Assembly: GCF_901000735.1 (NCBI RefSeq)
Contig: NC_081544.1
Location: 20,535,410-20,599,409 of the forward strand
Direction of reading: 5' to 3'
Length of the DNA stretch: 64,000 bases
Source: Corylus avellana
Taxonomy: Eukaryota > Streptophyta > Magnoliopsida > Fagales > Betulaceae
This document shows, in pieces, positions 44,640 through 57,155 of this stretch. The notes beneath the pieces are model-generated. The model did no database searches. It was not told where the DNA came from and worked only from the letters and a program-made list of their open reading frames with translations. Each line of letters begins with the position of its first letter. The stretch's first letter is position 1. Made by a program: the position numbers and the translations under genes.

Positions 44640-45332
44640 CCAAAATGCATCACTTCTCCAACTTCAATCTTAGCAAACTCACTCAAGATAATTACCTTAC
44701 ATGGTTGCCCCAAGTCATTTTACATCTCAAAGGAGATAATCTTTTTGGTTATATTGATGGATCTATTTCATGCCCACCGCCCTCCATCACCACCACTAAG
44801 ACGAATCCAGCATGTCTCCACTAAGAGATGCAAGATCAAATCATCATCAGCTTCCTCACCTCCGCCATATTGAAAATGATGATATCTCTTGTTGCAAACT
44901 GCAAAACGTCTAACCAAGCTTGGACCAAATTAGAGTCCCTCTTTGCGTCTCAATCCAAAGCACATATTTTAAATGTGCACTTTCAATTGGCCACTTTGAA
45001 GAAAGCCAACCTATCTATCGTTGATTATTTCCACAAGTTTCAGACTCTCATCGATGCCCTTACAACCATCAATAAACCTCTCAGTGACCTTGAGAAACAA
45101 TCTTTCTCCTTGCGGGACTTGGTTCAGAATACACCCCTTTTGTCACCTCTTTTACAGCAAGAGCTAACACCCTCTCCATTTAAGAAATTTATGGTCACCT
45201 ATTGGCCCATGAACTACGTCTTGAACAAACTTAACCAGCCATGAACGTCTCAGATATAGCCGTGCATCTTACCTCTCGAAATCCACCTCATCGTGGTGGT
45301 CATAGCAATCGTAGAAATTTGAATGAAAAATA
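44640..45332 (+). pseudogene. Ty1/copia gag fragment (UBN2 type)
   Basis: The frame from about 44650 reads LSKLTQDNYLTWLPQVILHL, GYIDGSISCPPP, a stop, then TSNQAWTKLESLFASQSKAH and LSIVDYFHKFQTLIDAL, the standard UBN2/retrotran_gag order. It ends with a short HRGGHSNRRN basic tail near 45300. No protease, integrase or LTR follows, so it is an isolated fragment with one internal stop and probable frame breaks after about 45100. Confidence 0.78.
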
Positions 45333-45450
45333 AAAGAATAGCATGACTCTAAAAACCTTCTTCTTTTTTTTCCAAGTAAAAAAAAAAAAAATAGTGTCAT
45401 AGGTGGATTCTCCTCGTACTACAGATAAACTAAAAGAAAAAATAAATAAA

Positions 45451-46464
45451 TGGATAAATGCAAAATTGGTCTATGTAGTTGGCCTAATTTACAAATCACT
45501 CCCTGTGATTTAAAAAATAATTTATAGGTCCATAGGATAGGCCAAAATAACATTTTACTCCCTGAACTCATTTTCCGTTAAATGACTTAACGAAAACCAT
45601 TACATTGTCACATTACACCCAATAAAAATAAGACACGTGTTCTTTTTTATTTATACTTTTAAAAAATGACAATTAAGTTTTTTTCACGTCATTTTGAGGG
45701 TCCAACACACACTCCACGTCAAATTAAATAAACTTAATCACTCTATATTCCCTGTGTCACCGTTGTCTTCATCTTCCCCAATGATTCTTGTCGTCGTCTT
45801 CATCTTCTGATGGGTGTGATATTCGATCTGTGAGTTACACTGAGATTTTTTGGCATCGGCTTTTTTTGATTAGTGCATTTTTGGGCAGTCTTTCTATGGA
45901 AATTCTGATTTGTTTTTTGGCATTGAAGCATCTTCAAAATTTGTTTCCTGGCATCGGAAACAATCTATTCCTCTCTCTCTATGTCGTTTTTTTTTTTGGA
46001 AGATGAAGATGACGGCAACAAGAATCGGTGGGGAAGATGAAGATGAAGATGAATACGACGGCAAGAATCGTTGGAGAAGATGAAGACGACGGCAAAAATC
46101 ATAGGGGAAGATAAAGACAATGGCAGCACAGGGGATATAGAGGGATTATGTTTATTTAATTTGACGTGAAGTGTGTGTTAGAGCTTCAAAATGACATGAA
46201 AAAGTTTATTTGTCATTTTTTAAAAGCATAAATAAAAAAGAACACGTGTCTTATTTTTATTGGGTGTGATGTGGTAATATAACTGTTTCCGTTAAATCAT
46301 TTAACGGAAAATAAGTTCAGGGAGTAAAATGTTATTTTGGCCTACCCTAAAGACCTATAAAATGTTATTTTGGCCTACTCTAGGGACCTATAGATTATTT
46401 TTTAAACCACAGTGAGTGATTTGTAAATTAAACCAATCACATGAACCAATTTTGAATTTATTCA
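45451..46464. mobile_element. 1-kb foldback element with arms of about 350 bp
   Basis: The left arm (45451-45810) and right arm (about 46080-46464) are inverted repeats. TGGATAAATGCAAAATTGG at the left end matches TGAATAAATTCAAAATTGG inverted at the right, and CGTTAAATGACTTAACG and ACACGTGTTCTTTTTT-type words recur in both. The right arm has its own 34-bp tandem duplication (46335-46390). The spacer has GAAGATGAAGATGAC-type repeats but no transposase. It ends about 100 bp before the putative QPT transcript, so it forms part of that promoter region. Confidence 0.85.
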
Positions 46465-46559
46465 AAAAAAAAAAAATAATAATAATAATAATAATAATAA
46501 AAAGAAGAAAAAGAAAATGAAAAGAAAAAATAAAAAATGAAAGAATAGCTGTCGGACTT

Positions 46560-46875
46560 GGGCCTCTCTATCTCTCACAAGACCCGCGTCCTTTGTGACG
46601 CTCAGTGTTCAAAGTCGATTACCTGCAACTTTCAGTCTCGGCTAACTCTCGTTGCAATCTTCAATCAGGTGAACCATCTATCCCATCCATTCCCCTACGA
46701 AGACGATCAATTTCCTAAATTTCATAGATTTTTCTCACTTTTTTTGGCGTATTGTGCAAGTATGTTCAAACTCTCTTCGTAAATACTATTCTATGTTACT
46801 GTCGTGATATGTTATTGTTAATTTACAGACACCAAATAGACATCTCTCGTGCCTCTGTTTTGATGTTATCTGGGG
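46560..46875 (+). promoter_or_regulatory. Probable 5' leader of the QPT gene, with a leader intron
   Basis: A GC-balanced stretch ends CTTCAATCAG|GTGAACC (46669) and a TTTACAG acceptor lies at 46828, suggesting a 5'-UTR intron of about 160 bp before the start codon at 46876. This is inferred from splice-site form only. Confidence 0.45.
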
Positions 46876-49800
46876 ATGCTGTCTTTTTCTCCATTAGTTG
46901 GGCCTTGCTTGTTTACGACCTCAAGGTTTGTTTTGTTTGTACATATTTTTGAAAAGTGTGCATTTTGTCAATTTGTTTGTTCATACTGTTTTAATTATCT
47001 GGGCCATTGCAGACGAATTGTTAGGATGGCTGCAACAGCCGGAAATCCCAGCAAACCATTTGAATCCATTGCTCTAAAGCCTCCTTTGCACCCTACCTAT
47101 GATCTAAAGGGAATCATCAAATTAGCCCTTGCTGAAGATGCCGGGGGTCAAGGTTATCTTGTCTTCTATCGTTTTTCTCCAATTTTCCCCCTACCCACCA
47201 ATTTCAATGATTCTAATATTTGGTTATCTTATCTGATTTTTTTTGGTAATAAATTTTATGCTGTTCACATAGAAAATGTTGCTATAAGCAGTGTTAAATA
47301 TTTAATAATATCTGATAATTTGGTCCTATTATTTGTAGGTGATGTTACAAGCATGGCCACCACTCCTATTGACATGGAAGTGGAAGCTAATTTCTTGGCT
47401 AAGGAAGATGGTATCATCGCCGGAATTGCACTTGCAGAGATGGTGTTTCAAGAGGTTGATCCTTCTCTGAAGGTATCAGCACTGCACTGTGTATGCTGTT
47501 TGTTTGAGTGGCTTGCTTGGTCATTACGAATGCACATTTAAATTTCAGGTGGATTGGTCTCAAAAAGATGGAGATTATGTTCATAAAGGACTGCAGTTTG
47601 GAAAAGTTTATGGTAAGCCAGAAAAAAAAAAAAAAGAATTATCAGTAGCATTTTAGAAATTCATCAAAGAGATTTTTTAAACCTTACAAATTCATGTGCA
47701 GGACGGGCACACAACATCGTTGTAGCTGAAAGGGTAGCTCTAAACTTTATGCAGAGAATGAGTGGAATAGCAACTCTAACAAAGGTTTTTTTTTTTTTTT
47801 TTTTTTTCCTTCATTTTTTTTTTTTCAAAATCAACTCAGAAAAGAGGTTGCTATAATTCTTGACCTTCAGTTTTAGTTATGCTAAAAATAAATTCCTTAC
47901 TAGAGCACCTAAACTTGAATCATGATAACTTCAGGGAAATGGCCAGCTTTTTATAGCCAGGTACTACCATCCCCCATAAACAAATAAAGAGAAATGTTGG
48001 GGGGGTGGGGCGCTTCTGTTGTTGTTTGACCAAACCATTTCCTTTTTTTGAAATATAAAAGTTTTTGTCACTGCTTCATCTATCAAGTTTTAGGTTTTAA
48101 GTTCATTAATAAATTAATATGGGCCTCAAACACCTGCATATGTGATTGAAATAAATGGTCATATTTGTAATGTTTGTTGAGGGACTAAAACTGGACAAGG
48201 TATACCCTAATTGTTTAAACTGGTGAAATTTATTATTAGATTGTAGACGTGCAGTCTGCTGTTTGGAAGATGGTGCCTTTGTGCATTTTGTGGTGTAATT
48301 GGAGGGAAAAAAATGATAGGTGTTTTGAGGACTGAGAGAGGACGTTGGAGGAGTTGACTTCTTTTTTCTTCCGCACTTTGTACCTCTGGATAGTTGCTTA
48401 TGTTTTTCCTATAGTGATTAGTTTTCATGTTTTTCTTTTTTTTTGCCCCCTAATTCTTAGGTGTCTTCTCTTCTATACTTCCTGTGTACTTTTGGGGCGC
48501 ATACACTTTTAATGATATTTTGATTATTTATCAAAAAAAAAAAAAAGATTGTAGACTTGCAGTAGAATGATTTAAGGAACACTACACTGCGCTAAATGCT
48601 ACCAGTAAATATATATCTGACAGATGTGTGATGCCTGAAGGAGAGATTTAAGAGGACATTTTTGTTTTCTGCAGGAAATGGCAGATGCTGCATACCCTGC
48701 GTGTATTTTAGAGACGAGGAAAACTGCTCCAGGCTTACGTTTGGTGGATAAGTGGGCGGTCTAGATCACTGCCTTGCTTTTACTTGATAGTTGTAATGCT
48801 CCTTCATTTTGTATACATATTTTTTGGTTGACCTTATAGTACTCTCTCATTATAGGTACTTATTGGTGGAGGGCGGAACCATAGAATGGGTTTATTCGAT
48901 ATGGTCTTGATAAAAGATAATCATATATCCATAGCTGGAGGTATCACAAATGCCATTAAATCTGTTGACACATATTTAGAGCAAAAGAAACTTCAAATGG
49001 AGGTTGAGGTAGTATTCTCTACTTTTAAAATTTAACTGTCTTTAAATTCTGTCAAGTATCTATGAGAAGAGGTGGAAATTGTCGAGTATCTTATCCAATT
49101 TGTTTCTTGAGATAAATTTCCATTTGATTGCTAAGTGTTCCTTATTGGTTTGCTTCAAACTTTTAGTTGATGTATCTTCCATTTTTATTTTGAATGATTT
49201 TCCATACCCCCCCCCCCCCGGCTCTCTTTCTCTGTGTGTGTGTGTGTGGAGTGTCAATGTGTTTAACATCCATTTGCAGAATTTATTTTTGTGGGAACTA
49301 TAATTGTTACAGTACGAACCTCTTTTCTTTCTTTTCCTAGGTTGAAACCAGGACACTAGAGGAAGTACACGAGGTATTACGTTATGCATCTCAAAAAAAG
49401 ACGTCCTTGACTCGGATAATGTTGGATAACATGGTTGTGCCACTACAAAATGGAGATGTAGACGTATCTATGCTTAAAGAAGCTGTGGATTTGATTAATG
49501 GGAGATTTGATACTGAGGTATCTAATATTCTATGTTGTTCATTTACTCTTTATCATAATATCTGGTGCATTGGTAGCTATAGACTTTAAAAGAGCTGTCA
49601 TTGATGTCTACTTTACAGTTGAACTTTTTTTCTTTTTCAAAGAAGAAAAAGTGTATCCCCATATGGTCCAATTTGTTATGCTTTCATCCATGGGTCTAAA
49701 CAATCTGTCTAGCCAATGAAAGATAGGTGCTTTGTGAGATTTTATATGGTGAAATCTTTGAGTAAAACATACTTAAAGTGGCAGAACTAGTACTTGAACT

Positions 49801-52790
49801 TCCTTTAGTAACAGTCTACATTTTTTCCCATACTTGTGTCATTATCTCAATATGATGGATCGTGGTTAACATGAAGCCTGTCAGTTATGTAGCAGTAATG
49901 ATTATCATTGCTGAATAATTGCTTCACTGTCTTATCCCTCTTCAATAAAGCCTTAATCCATCTAATTGGACTGTGTGCTTTACGTTTCATTTTTTTGTTC
50001 ATTTATAATTTTTTTGAAACCTGACACTACAAATATATTTCAACCACTCAAATCCTCATCATCATTTTTGTTAACATTCAATGCAATCTTCTCTGTCACC
50101 ATATGCTATGCTTCTATCTTGTAATTTGTTAAATCATTGATTGTCCTAAAACCTTAAGTTAATAGAAAATAGTGAATTTAATCATTTAATTAATAGTTTA
50201 ATACTCCTCCTTACATGTGGGCTCAAACTCTCCCTCAACAAGTGAGGCTCAAGATGTGGAATATTTAACTAAAATGTGGAGTAAACTATAGAGTCAAAGT
50301 TTGAACTCAGGATCTCTACTTTGGTACCATGTTAAATTACCGATTATTTCAAAAGGTTAAGCTGATAAAAAATGTTGAATTTAATCATTTAATTAATATT
50401 TTAACATAATTGAATGAGAATAACCTTTAGCTGTATTGATTACTATGCGCCTTTTGAAGTTAATTAGTTGTTTTGCTTGTTTCACGGTGACAGGCATCAG
50501 GCAATGTTACTCTTGAAACGATACACAAAATTGGACAGACTGGAGTGACCTACATTTCCAGGTAATATTGCAACTCTTAATATCTTAATCAACGAATATT
50601 ATAGTTTGAATGAATAGAAATAGACAATAAAGTTGTCTTGGTATGATTGATGCAGTTCAACTTTGTAGATTATCTTAGTAAATGGATTAGGTTGTGTATA
50701 GAAGTCACAACTCGTTAAGGGTGAGTTACTGCTTCTGAAGTGAGATATAGTGATTCCTTAAATTGTCATGTTGCTGTTCAAGGAGTACCTAGCTCCATTG
50801 GTAATGGAGGTGTACCGCTGCATTGGTTGTGGAAGTATCACTTATAAATATGTCTTACTTGTGCAAGCTAAGTGCGCTTGAAACAGGCATAGCACCAACT
50901 GCTGATCAATAGGTGTACTGCAGCTTCAAGCTGCAGCACTGGAGAATCATATATCTGAATTTAAGGGTAGGTTTAGAATGTGCATCCCAACTCAATAAGT
51001 TCTTTAGATCCCATACCAAAAGGAGGTTAAGATACTTTGGTGGTTTCCAACTGATTGTAACGAGAATTACAATTCAGCCTATTATAATTTTTTATTCCTT
51101 ATTTTGTTATCTTCTGTTATGCAGTACAAGAAGGGAGAATCCAAAAATACTGCAGCAACTGTATAATCCTTTTGGTATGTTAAGCAATACAGAGAAAAAA
51201 GCACAATACAGGAAGGAAGTGCTAAATATCTATTAGAAAGATTGACCGAAAATAACAGACAAAGTGAGAGAAAATCGAAGGGGAGTGAGAGCTGAGAGGA
51301 GCCAAAGAGAAAGAGAAAGAAACCGAAGAGGAAATTTACTTTTAGAGAAGGTTTGAGATAATGGTGAGACACACGGCTGTGTTGTGGTGGGGAGGCCATG
51401 GTGGAAATAGGGAGGCAACGGTGGCACAGTTTTCGAAAGGATCAATGTAAGATTGAGAGCACTGGAGTCGAAGGTCTCTCACCTAAGGAAGGAAAAGAAA
51501 AAAAGAAATGAAGATCTCTCAGTGAGCTTTGTTTCGAATGAAAATGAAAATGACCGGATAGCTTTGTTCTACTTGTGTTGGAGAAAGAACAAAGCTCACT
51601 AGGAGTGCTTTTCTTTCTCCTAGTGACCTTGGTCCAGGTCTCCCAGCTCCAAGTCAAAAGAAGAAAAAGAAACGAAAGTCTCCCACTGAGAGACTCACAT
51701 TATCACTCTCTTTGTCATGTGGCTCGTGTCAATCAATGATTAGACTGAAAAAAATGAAACGTGGAGCTCATGCATCTGCAGTGTTCCCTCTGGAGCCCCA
51801 CATGCAAGCCTCAAAAACATTTTGAGATGAATGACTTATTCAGCTGAAGTCTGAATGCCTCTTCATCTATAAAACCCTATTATTGGTTTTATAAAACAAA
51901 TTGCAGAGAGGTCTGAGGGGTTGGTGGGTTCGGTATGGGTCAGTTTATCCTATAAAACCGACCCCCGAACCGGTGCCTCTTCTAAGATGAGATTTTCTTC
52001 CAACCCTTGACTCCAACTTTGGTCGATTTTGGCCGGGTTGGGTAGTCAGCTATTTTCAACAGCCTTAGAAGACAAGATATTAAAACTAAAATTGGTGATA
52101 ATACTGTGTTTCTAGAATGATGAAATTGGTTGAAGGTATCTTTTTGAGCACTTATGGGATAGGTTTGCAACTCTGCCTTTGATCCTAAATTTAGTCCATC
52201 ATGACCACTAGAGAAATGCATGCACTACACTGGCCCGGTTACTAGTGTCCTGGATTGATCACATATATCATGAAGATTGTGGAGTAGGAGTCAAACTAAC
52301 TCATGTCTCCATTTTCTTTCATTCACAATCTTTTGCCTCATTTATTCAACAAAATCACAAAATCTAGAATGTACTTGGAATATTGAAATTTAAAAGGGTG
52401 TTTAAGTTGCAACCTGTTTCACTTTGCTTAGATTAGTAGTCTAGATGGTTGAAGACATGGTATTGGAACCTGTATGGAGTTGTAGGGAAAACCCTTGAGG
52501 TAAAAGAGAATGCCCAATATTTTAACTTGAGGGATCCAGATAAAGCAGTCTTTAAGAAATCATTTGATATTTGCACGGTTGCACCTTTTGCTGCTTGTTT
52601 AAATAATGTAGTAGTCATCACAAAATTACAAGCAACTAATGCTATTTTCATTTCTAGTATGACTTACACTATTCAGCTTCTTCTTGTTTGCAGTGGTGCA
52701 CTAACACATTCTGTAAAAGCACTTGACATCTCCCTCAAGATTGATACAGAGTTGGCCCTTCTAGTTGGAAGGCGGACAAAACGAGCATGA
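46876..52790 (+). CDS. QPT: Quinolinate phosphoribosyltransferase (nicotinate-nucleotide pyrophosphorylase)
   Basis: Ten exons: 46876-46925, 47013-47152, 47339-47472, 47549-47612, 47702-47784, 48675-48758, 48856-49008, 49341-49517, 50494-50561, 52694-52790. All introns are GT-AG, and the exons total 1050 nt or 349 residues, the usual plant QPT length. The enzyme joins quinolinate to PRPP, giving nicotinate mononucleotide, CO2 and PPi (EC 2.4.2.19), the entry to de novo NAD and pyridine alkaloid synthesis. Visible motifs are [13 protein letters not shown] (about 139-151), [10 protein letters not shown] (170-179), GGGRNHR (189-195), KDNHI (205-209), the VETRTLEE strand (237-244) and the SSGALTHS phosphate loop. 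The N-terminal [19 protein letters not shown] resembles a plastid transit peptide. The second Met (AATAGNPSK) is an alternative start. All catalytic motifs are intact, so it is probably functional. Confidence 0.96.
48255..48545 (+). mobile_element. LINE 3' fragment in QPT intron 5
   Basis: Flanked by a 17-bp duplication, AGATTGTAGACKTGCAG (48238-48254 and 48546-48562, one mismatch), and ending in a 14-base A-tail. Codons read [20 protein letters not shown], then [20 protein letters not shown], the C-terminal tail of plant L1 ORF2. It is 5'-truncated and harmlessly intronic, with one in-frame stop. Confidence 0.88.
49207..49250. repeat. Poly-C plus (GT)n in QPT intron 7
   Basis: A run of about 13 C followed by a GT dinucleotide repeat; likely polymorphic. 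Confidence 0.85.
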
Positions 52791-54558
52791 CTGCCCATCA
52801 TCTCACATCTTTTCCTCTTGTTGATGTAACCAGTCAACTGCTGGTAATTTTTACCATTCTGTCTTTATTAATATGAGATGGCTCCACTTTTTTTTTGTGT
52901 ATTGGACACAAAATTTGGCACTGGTATATGTATAAACGTCATGCAAATTGCAAAGCATACTGGTCAAATAAAATTTTGAAGCTCCTTTTTCTTTTCCTAA
53001 GAAAATCTTATATCTATTTCTGCTTTTAAAATTAAATGTTTGTCAATATCTCAAGAGTCCCCATGCATTTCAAGACTGAAATTTGTCCTACACAAGGCGC
53101 ATAACGATTCTGTGGATAAACCTTTAAGAAGTCAGGGAATTATGCCATGCCTTTTTGTGTGAATGGTGCTGTAATGTACATGTGAGCATGGCCCTAAACC
53201 GGCATATGTAGTAGAATATGCCTTTTTTTGTGGCCAAGAGGCATGCTTGATTAGGAAGCATGCCATTTATTGGTAACTAGTCAACTGAGAAGCATGGAAT
53301 ATAAAAGTAAAATCCTGGAAGCAAGCTTGATCCCAACACACACACACAGGCTTAGAAAGTTGACTTTGGTAGAGAGGCCTTGAAAGTTGACTTCTGTTAA
53401 TTTTTCTCCGTTTGATTTGTTGATTAGAATTAGGGGCAATTGGGCTAATCTGCGCTCTCTCCAGGGCCAAGACCTCTACGTACGTCGGATTTTTATCATT
53501 TGTTTAGTGCTTCATCGTTTTTTATATCCTCTCTTCCATTTCTAACCTTTCTATATGGGTTCTGGTTTTATCCTCATCGACGCAAATAACATTATTATAT
53601 ATATAGATGAGCTCGAACAAACGAAACTAGAGCAGACCAACAAGAAAAGAAAGATGCAGGGAAATAAAGGAAGCAATAATAAATACAGAAAACAAGAACA
53701 GATCAATAAGAGAGAGAATTATAGGAAAATAAGGAAAACATCAGCAAATACAGACAAAAAGAAGAAAACAAATAAATATTGTCCTTATAGCACTTCTAGC
53801 AGATACTTCAAAAGTAAAATTAATGTTACAGTAAATAGTCATATTTGTTGGGGTGATAGCGCTTTTCTATGAGTCGTTACAGTTGGAGTGTGTATAAAAA
53901 AATTAAAAAAATAAAAAATAAAAAAGCAATAACTAAAGTAAAAAATTTGGACTTTTTGGGTAGTTATTCTAGTTACTACTGATGGAGAAATTTGTACTTA
54001 ATAAGATCCAAGGCAGAGCCTTTTCAGAGCCCAGAAGGGGATCCCAAGTGTGAGAGTAAACAAGTGAAAAAGCTGTCATTAATTAGCTGACTAGCTTCCG
54101 AAGGAACTAAAAAGAGACTAGGATAAACTGAAGGGGACCCTTCAAGAAATAAGTGGCAAATAAAACCATGGCCTGTATTGTAACCGATGTCCCTTAGGCT
54201 GGAGGGATGCCCGACTAATGACATCTCTCTATTCTATTTCCATAACAAAAGATGGGCACTTGCAATAAGGGAGACGGTAGGCCACAAAAAATAACATAAA
54301 AGTTAAGGATCTACATCTTTAGATGGGAGGCATGTGAGGCACACACGCAGGGGAACCCTAGATCTAGGTTTGTGAACCTTAAATCTGGCTTGTAACCCAA
54401 GAAAAAAAATATAAAAAAAATGAGACGAAGGAAGGGTGTAGAAGGGGGGAGGGGAAAGGGAGAGAGGTGGGGGAAGGAAGCTCCTCCTCCATGGTGCTCA
54501 CAAGGAAGGCTGTGGGTGGTGGTTTTGACCGGAGAAAAAGAATTGTGTGAGCATTTCT
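52791..54558. other. QPT 3' flank and gene-free stretch
   Basis: The likely QPT 3' UTR continues to about 52880 (AATATGAGATGG). After that no gene is supported; the Lys-rich frame at 53555-53872 is compositional. Confidence 0.5.
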
Positions 54559-54566
54559 GGTATAAC

Positions 54567-55784
54567 TAGAGGTGTCAAGGCGGTTACGGTTAGCGGTTAT
54601 TGGCAATAATCACTAACCATAACCGCTTTAGCGGTTAGTAGATTTCACTAACCGCAACCGCTAACTGCTTAGCGGTTAATGAAATAGATAACCGTCCGCT
54701 AACCGCTTTTTTAAAATTTGGCTTTTTGAGCTTTCTTTAGGGCCTTTTTGGCCTTTTTGGGCGTTTTTGGGCATTTTTTTACCCTTTTTTTTTTTTTAGG
54801 TGTCTTCTTGGACCCAATTGCTATAAAAAGAGCCCATATTGAAAAATCAAAAATATTTGACCCAAAATTTACATTTATTTGTACTTTAAAAAAATTTCCT
54901 TAAATATTAAATCATAACCGGTTAACTTTTTTTTTTAAAAAAAAAAAAAAAACAACGTATAAAAAAAAAAAAAATTCAACACAACATATAAAACAAAGTT
55001 CAGAATTCAGACAACTGTCACAACATATAATGATAATACGTTAATACTTAAATTGTGTTTATAAGTAATACATTCGTCATTGTTTAATCCAATGTCAATT
55101 ATTTAATTTGATATTATATGAATCATATCATCATTGTACATTAATAATATGATTCACTTGAAGTCTTGAATAAAGTATTTTGATTGTCATTGAATCATAT
55201 GATTAAGTATTGATATTATACATTTATATTATTCATATGCATATGTAGACTTATATAGACTTATAACATATATAGACTTATAAGTTTATAACATACATTG
55301 GAAATAAGTCTCTAGATATTTAATTGTTGTATTAGTATGAATTGGTATACTTATGAGTTATGTCATATTATATATGTATAATTTGTTATTATATAATCAA
55401 ATGATTTAATGATCAATTGATCATGTGATATAATCATATAAATTATAGTGATAATATATTAATACTCAAATTGTGATTTAATTATTTTTTAAAAAAATTG
55501 TGATTTAATGATCAAGTGATTATATGATATAATCATATAAATTATAGTGATAATATATTAATACTCAAATTGTGATTTAATGATCAAGTGATTATGTTAT
55601 ATGTATAAATATTTTTATAATTATAATTATAAAAATATATTATATAAAAAGGCGGTTAGCGGTTAGCGGTTACAGTTAGTAAACCCAATAACCGCTAACC
55701 ACTAACCGCTAGGCGGTTATAGCGGTTAAGCGATTAGCAATTATAACGGTTAGCGGTTAAAAACCGCCCGCATTGACACCCCTA
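54567..55784. mobile_element. Non-autonomous hAT-like element with GCGGTTA subterminal repeats
   Basis: The ends TAGAGGTGTCAAGGCGG and (inverted) TAGGGGTGTCAATGCGG form terminal inverted repeats. The flanking octamers GGTATAAC (54559-54566) and GGTATAGC (55785-55792) differ at one base, a hAT-type duplication. GCGGTTA and its complement occur more than a dozen times within 150 bases of each end, a typical transposase-binding array. The AT-rich middle has a direct repeat (TTAATGATCAAKTGATYATG, near 55400, 55507 and 55575). No coding capacity. Confidence 0.85.
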
Positions 55785-55792
55785 GGTATAGC

Positions 55793-56919
55793 TAGAGGCA
55801 TGTTTTCTTATTTTGGACAAACATTAATTAGATGACATGGGGTCCAAAACCTAGCCTCATATCTTCCCTTGGTGGTACCCTTGGCACCGGCCTCATTGCA
55901 TGATAAGAGATAGGTCAATCACATTGCCCTGAAAGAGCATATGTTTCTGGGATCTTGCTACCTTGGCATGCCATATCCCTTACCCTACCAACCAACTCTT
56001 CTCATCTACCTATGATTTTCTGGTAAAACCTCAACAAATTAAAATAAAAATATAAATAAAAAAATAAAAAAATAATAATAATAACCCCCTCAAATAAGTC
56101 TCATGCCCTCAAGATGTTCATTGTTCATTTGTGGCCTTAATGGTGAAGCAAGGAAACCATTAACATTTCATTAATTTAGTTAGGCCAACTAGAATCAACA
56201 AAAGGCTGCAAAAATGTTCTTTAGACAACCTCCAACCTATATAGTATTGGACAGCATAGATCCTTAAAATTTTTTTTGTTCTTCAGACAAATTTATTCAT
56301 TATTTCTGCAAATTTGTTAATGAAAATATTTATGCAGCCAAATGGTAGGTGGGTCTGACATTTTGCATGTGCCTGCTTTATGGGAACTGACTTTACCTCT
56401 TCAACAGGGGAATTGGAATTGGAGGGTCCTAATCAGCTGTACGTGTACATACTGCAATTCCTCAACTCTCAGCCGTCCATTGTTAATGAGCGGTTAGAAA
56501 TTTACCTCATAGCCATTGGTTGGAAAAAAAGAGTAGAAAAGTGGAAAGAAAGAGGCAGGCGGCCACTTTTATTGGCTGCTTTAGCAAGGTCGGCCGCCTA
56601 GAAACAGTTTTGAGATGACCGACTACCCTAAATAACAACTAAAACAATTAAAAGGAATTGTCAAATCACCCTAATTGACAGTTTTGAGGGTTGTCAACTA
56701 TTTCCGCCAATTATTTTAAGAGTGATTCGTCCACCCTCAAAAATACTAATAGGATGACGCAACCGCCTCATCAACTTATTTTTGGGGGTGACCAACCATT
56801 TTTTATGTTTACCGACAATTCTTCTAAATAATGAATTATATATGACAAAAATTTGCATTTATTTTGTATGGTGCTCAAAATTGAAGAATGACTACCCTGC
56901 AGGCTACAATATCATGTAG
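55793..56919. other. Gene-free stretch
   Basis: No gene recognised. The GC-richer patch 56560-56610 gives a short open frame without motifs. Confidence 0.5.
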
Positions 56920-57155
56920 AGCTTGTTTAAAATTACGTTTAAGAAGTTTAAAAATAATTTTAACATTCAAAAAGTCCGTTTGAATAAAAATACTTTTAAT
57001 GTTTGATAAAAACATTAAAAACGTTTTTAATGATCTAAAAAGTTTAAAAATACTCAAAACGCACTTTTAACAAAAGCTTAAAAATAAAACTTTTGCATAA
57101 AATCTCTTTTTAACTTAAAAATTTTATTTTTCATATGCAATTCTAAATATGTTTG
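56920..57155. mobile_element. Degenerate MITE related to 28955-29190
   Basis: GAGCTTGTTTAAAATTACGTTT on the left and ATGCAATTCTAAATATGTTTG on the right, with the same AAAGCTTAAAAATAAAACTTTT interior, identify a diverged copy of the same family. Confidence 0.5.

Noticed and set aside
47153..47541. Read-through frames after QPT exons
   Set aside because: They are intron sequence; GT-AG splicing gives a continuous, family-length protein.
52449..52790. 113-codon frame ending in the last QPT exon
   Set aside because: Its N-terminal part is intron 9; only the last 32 codons are real, as exon 10.
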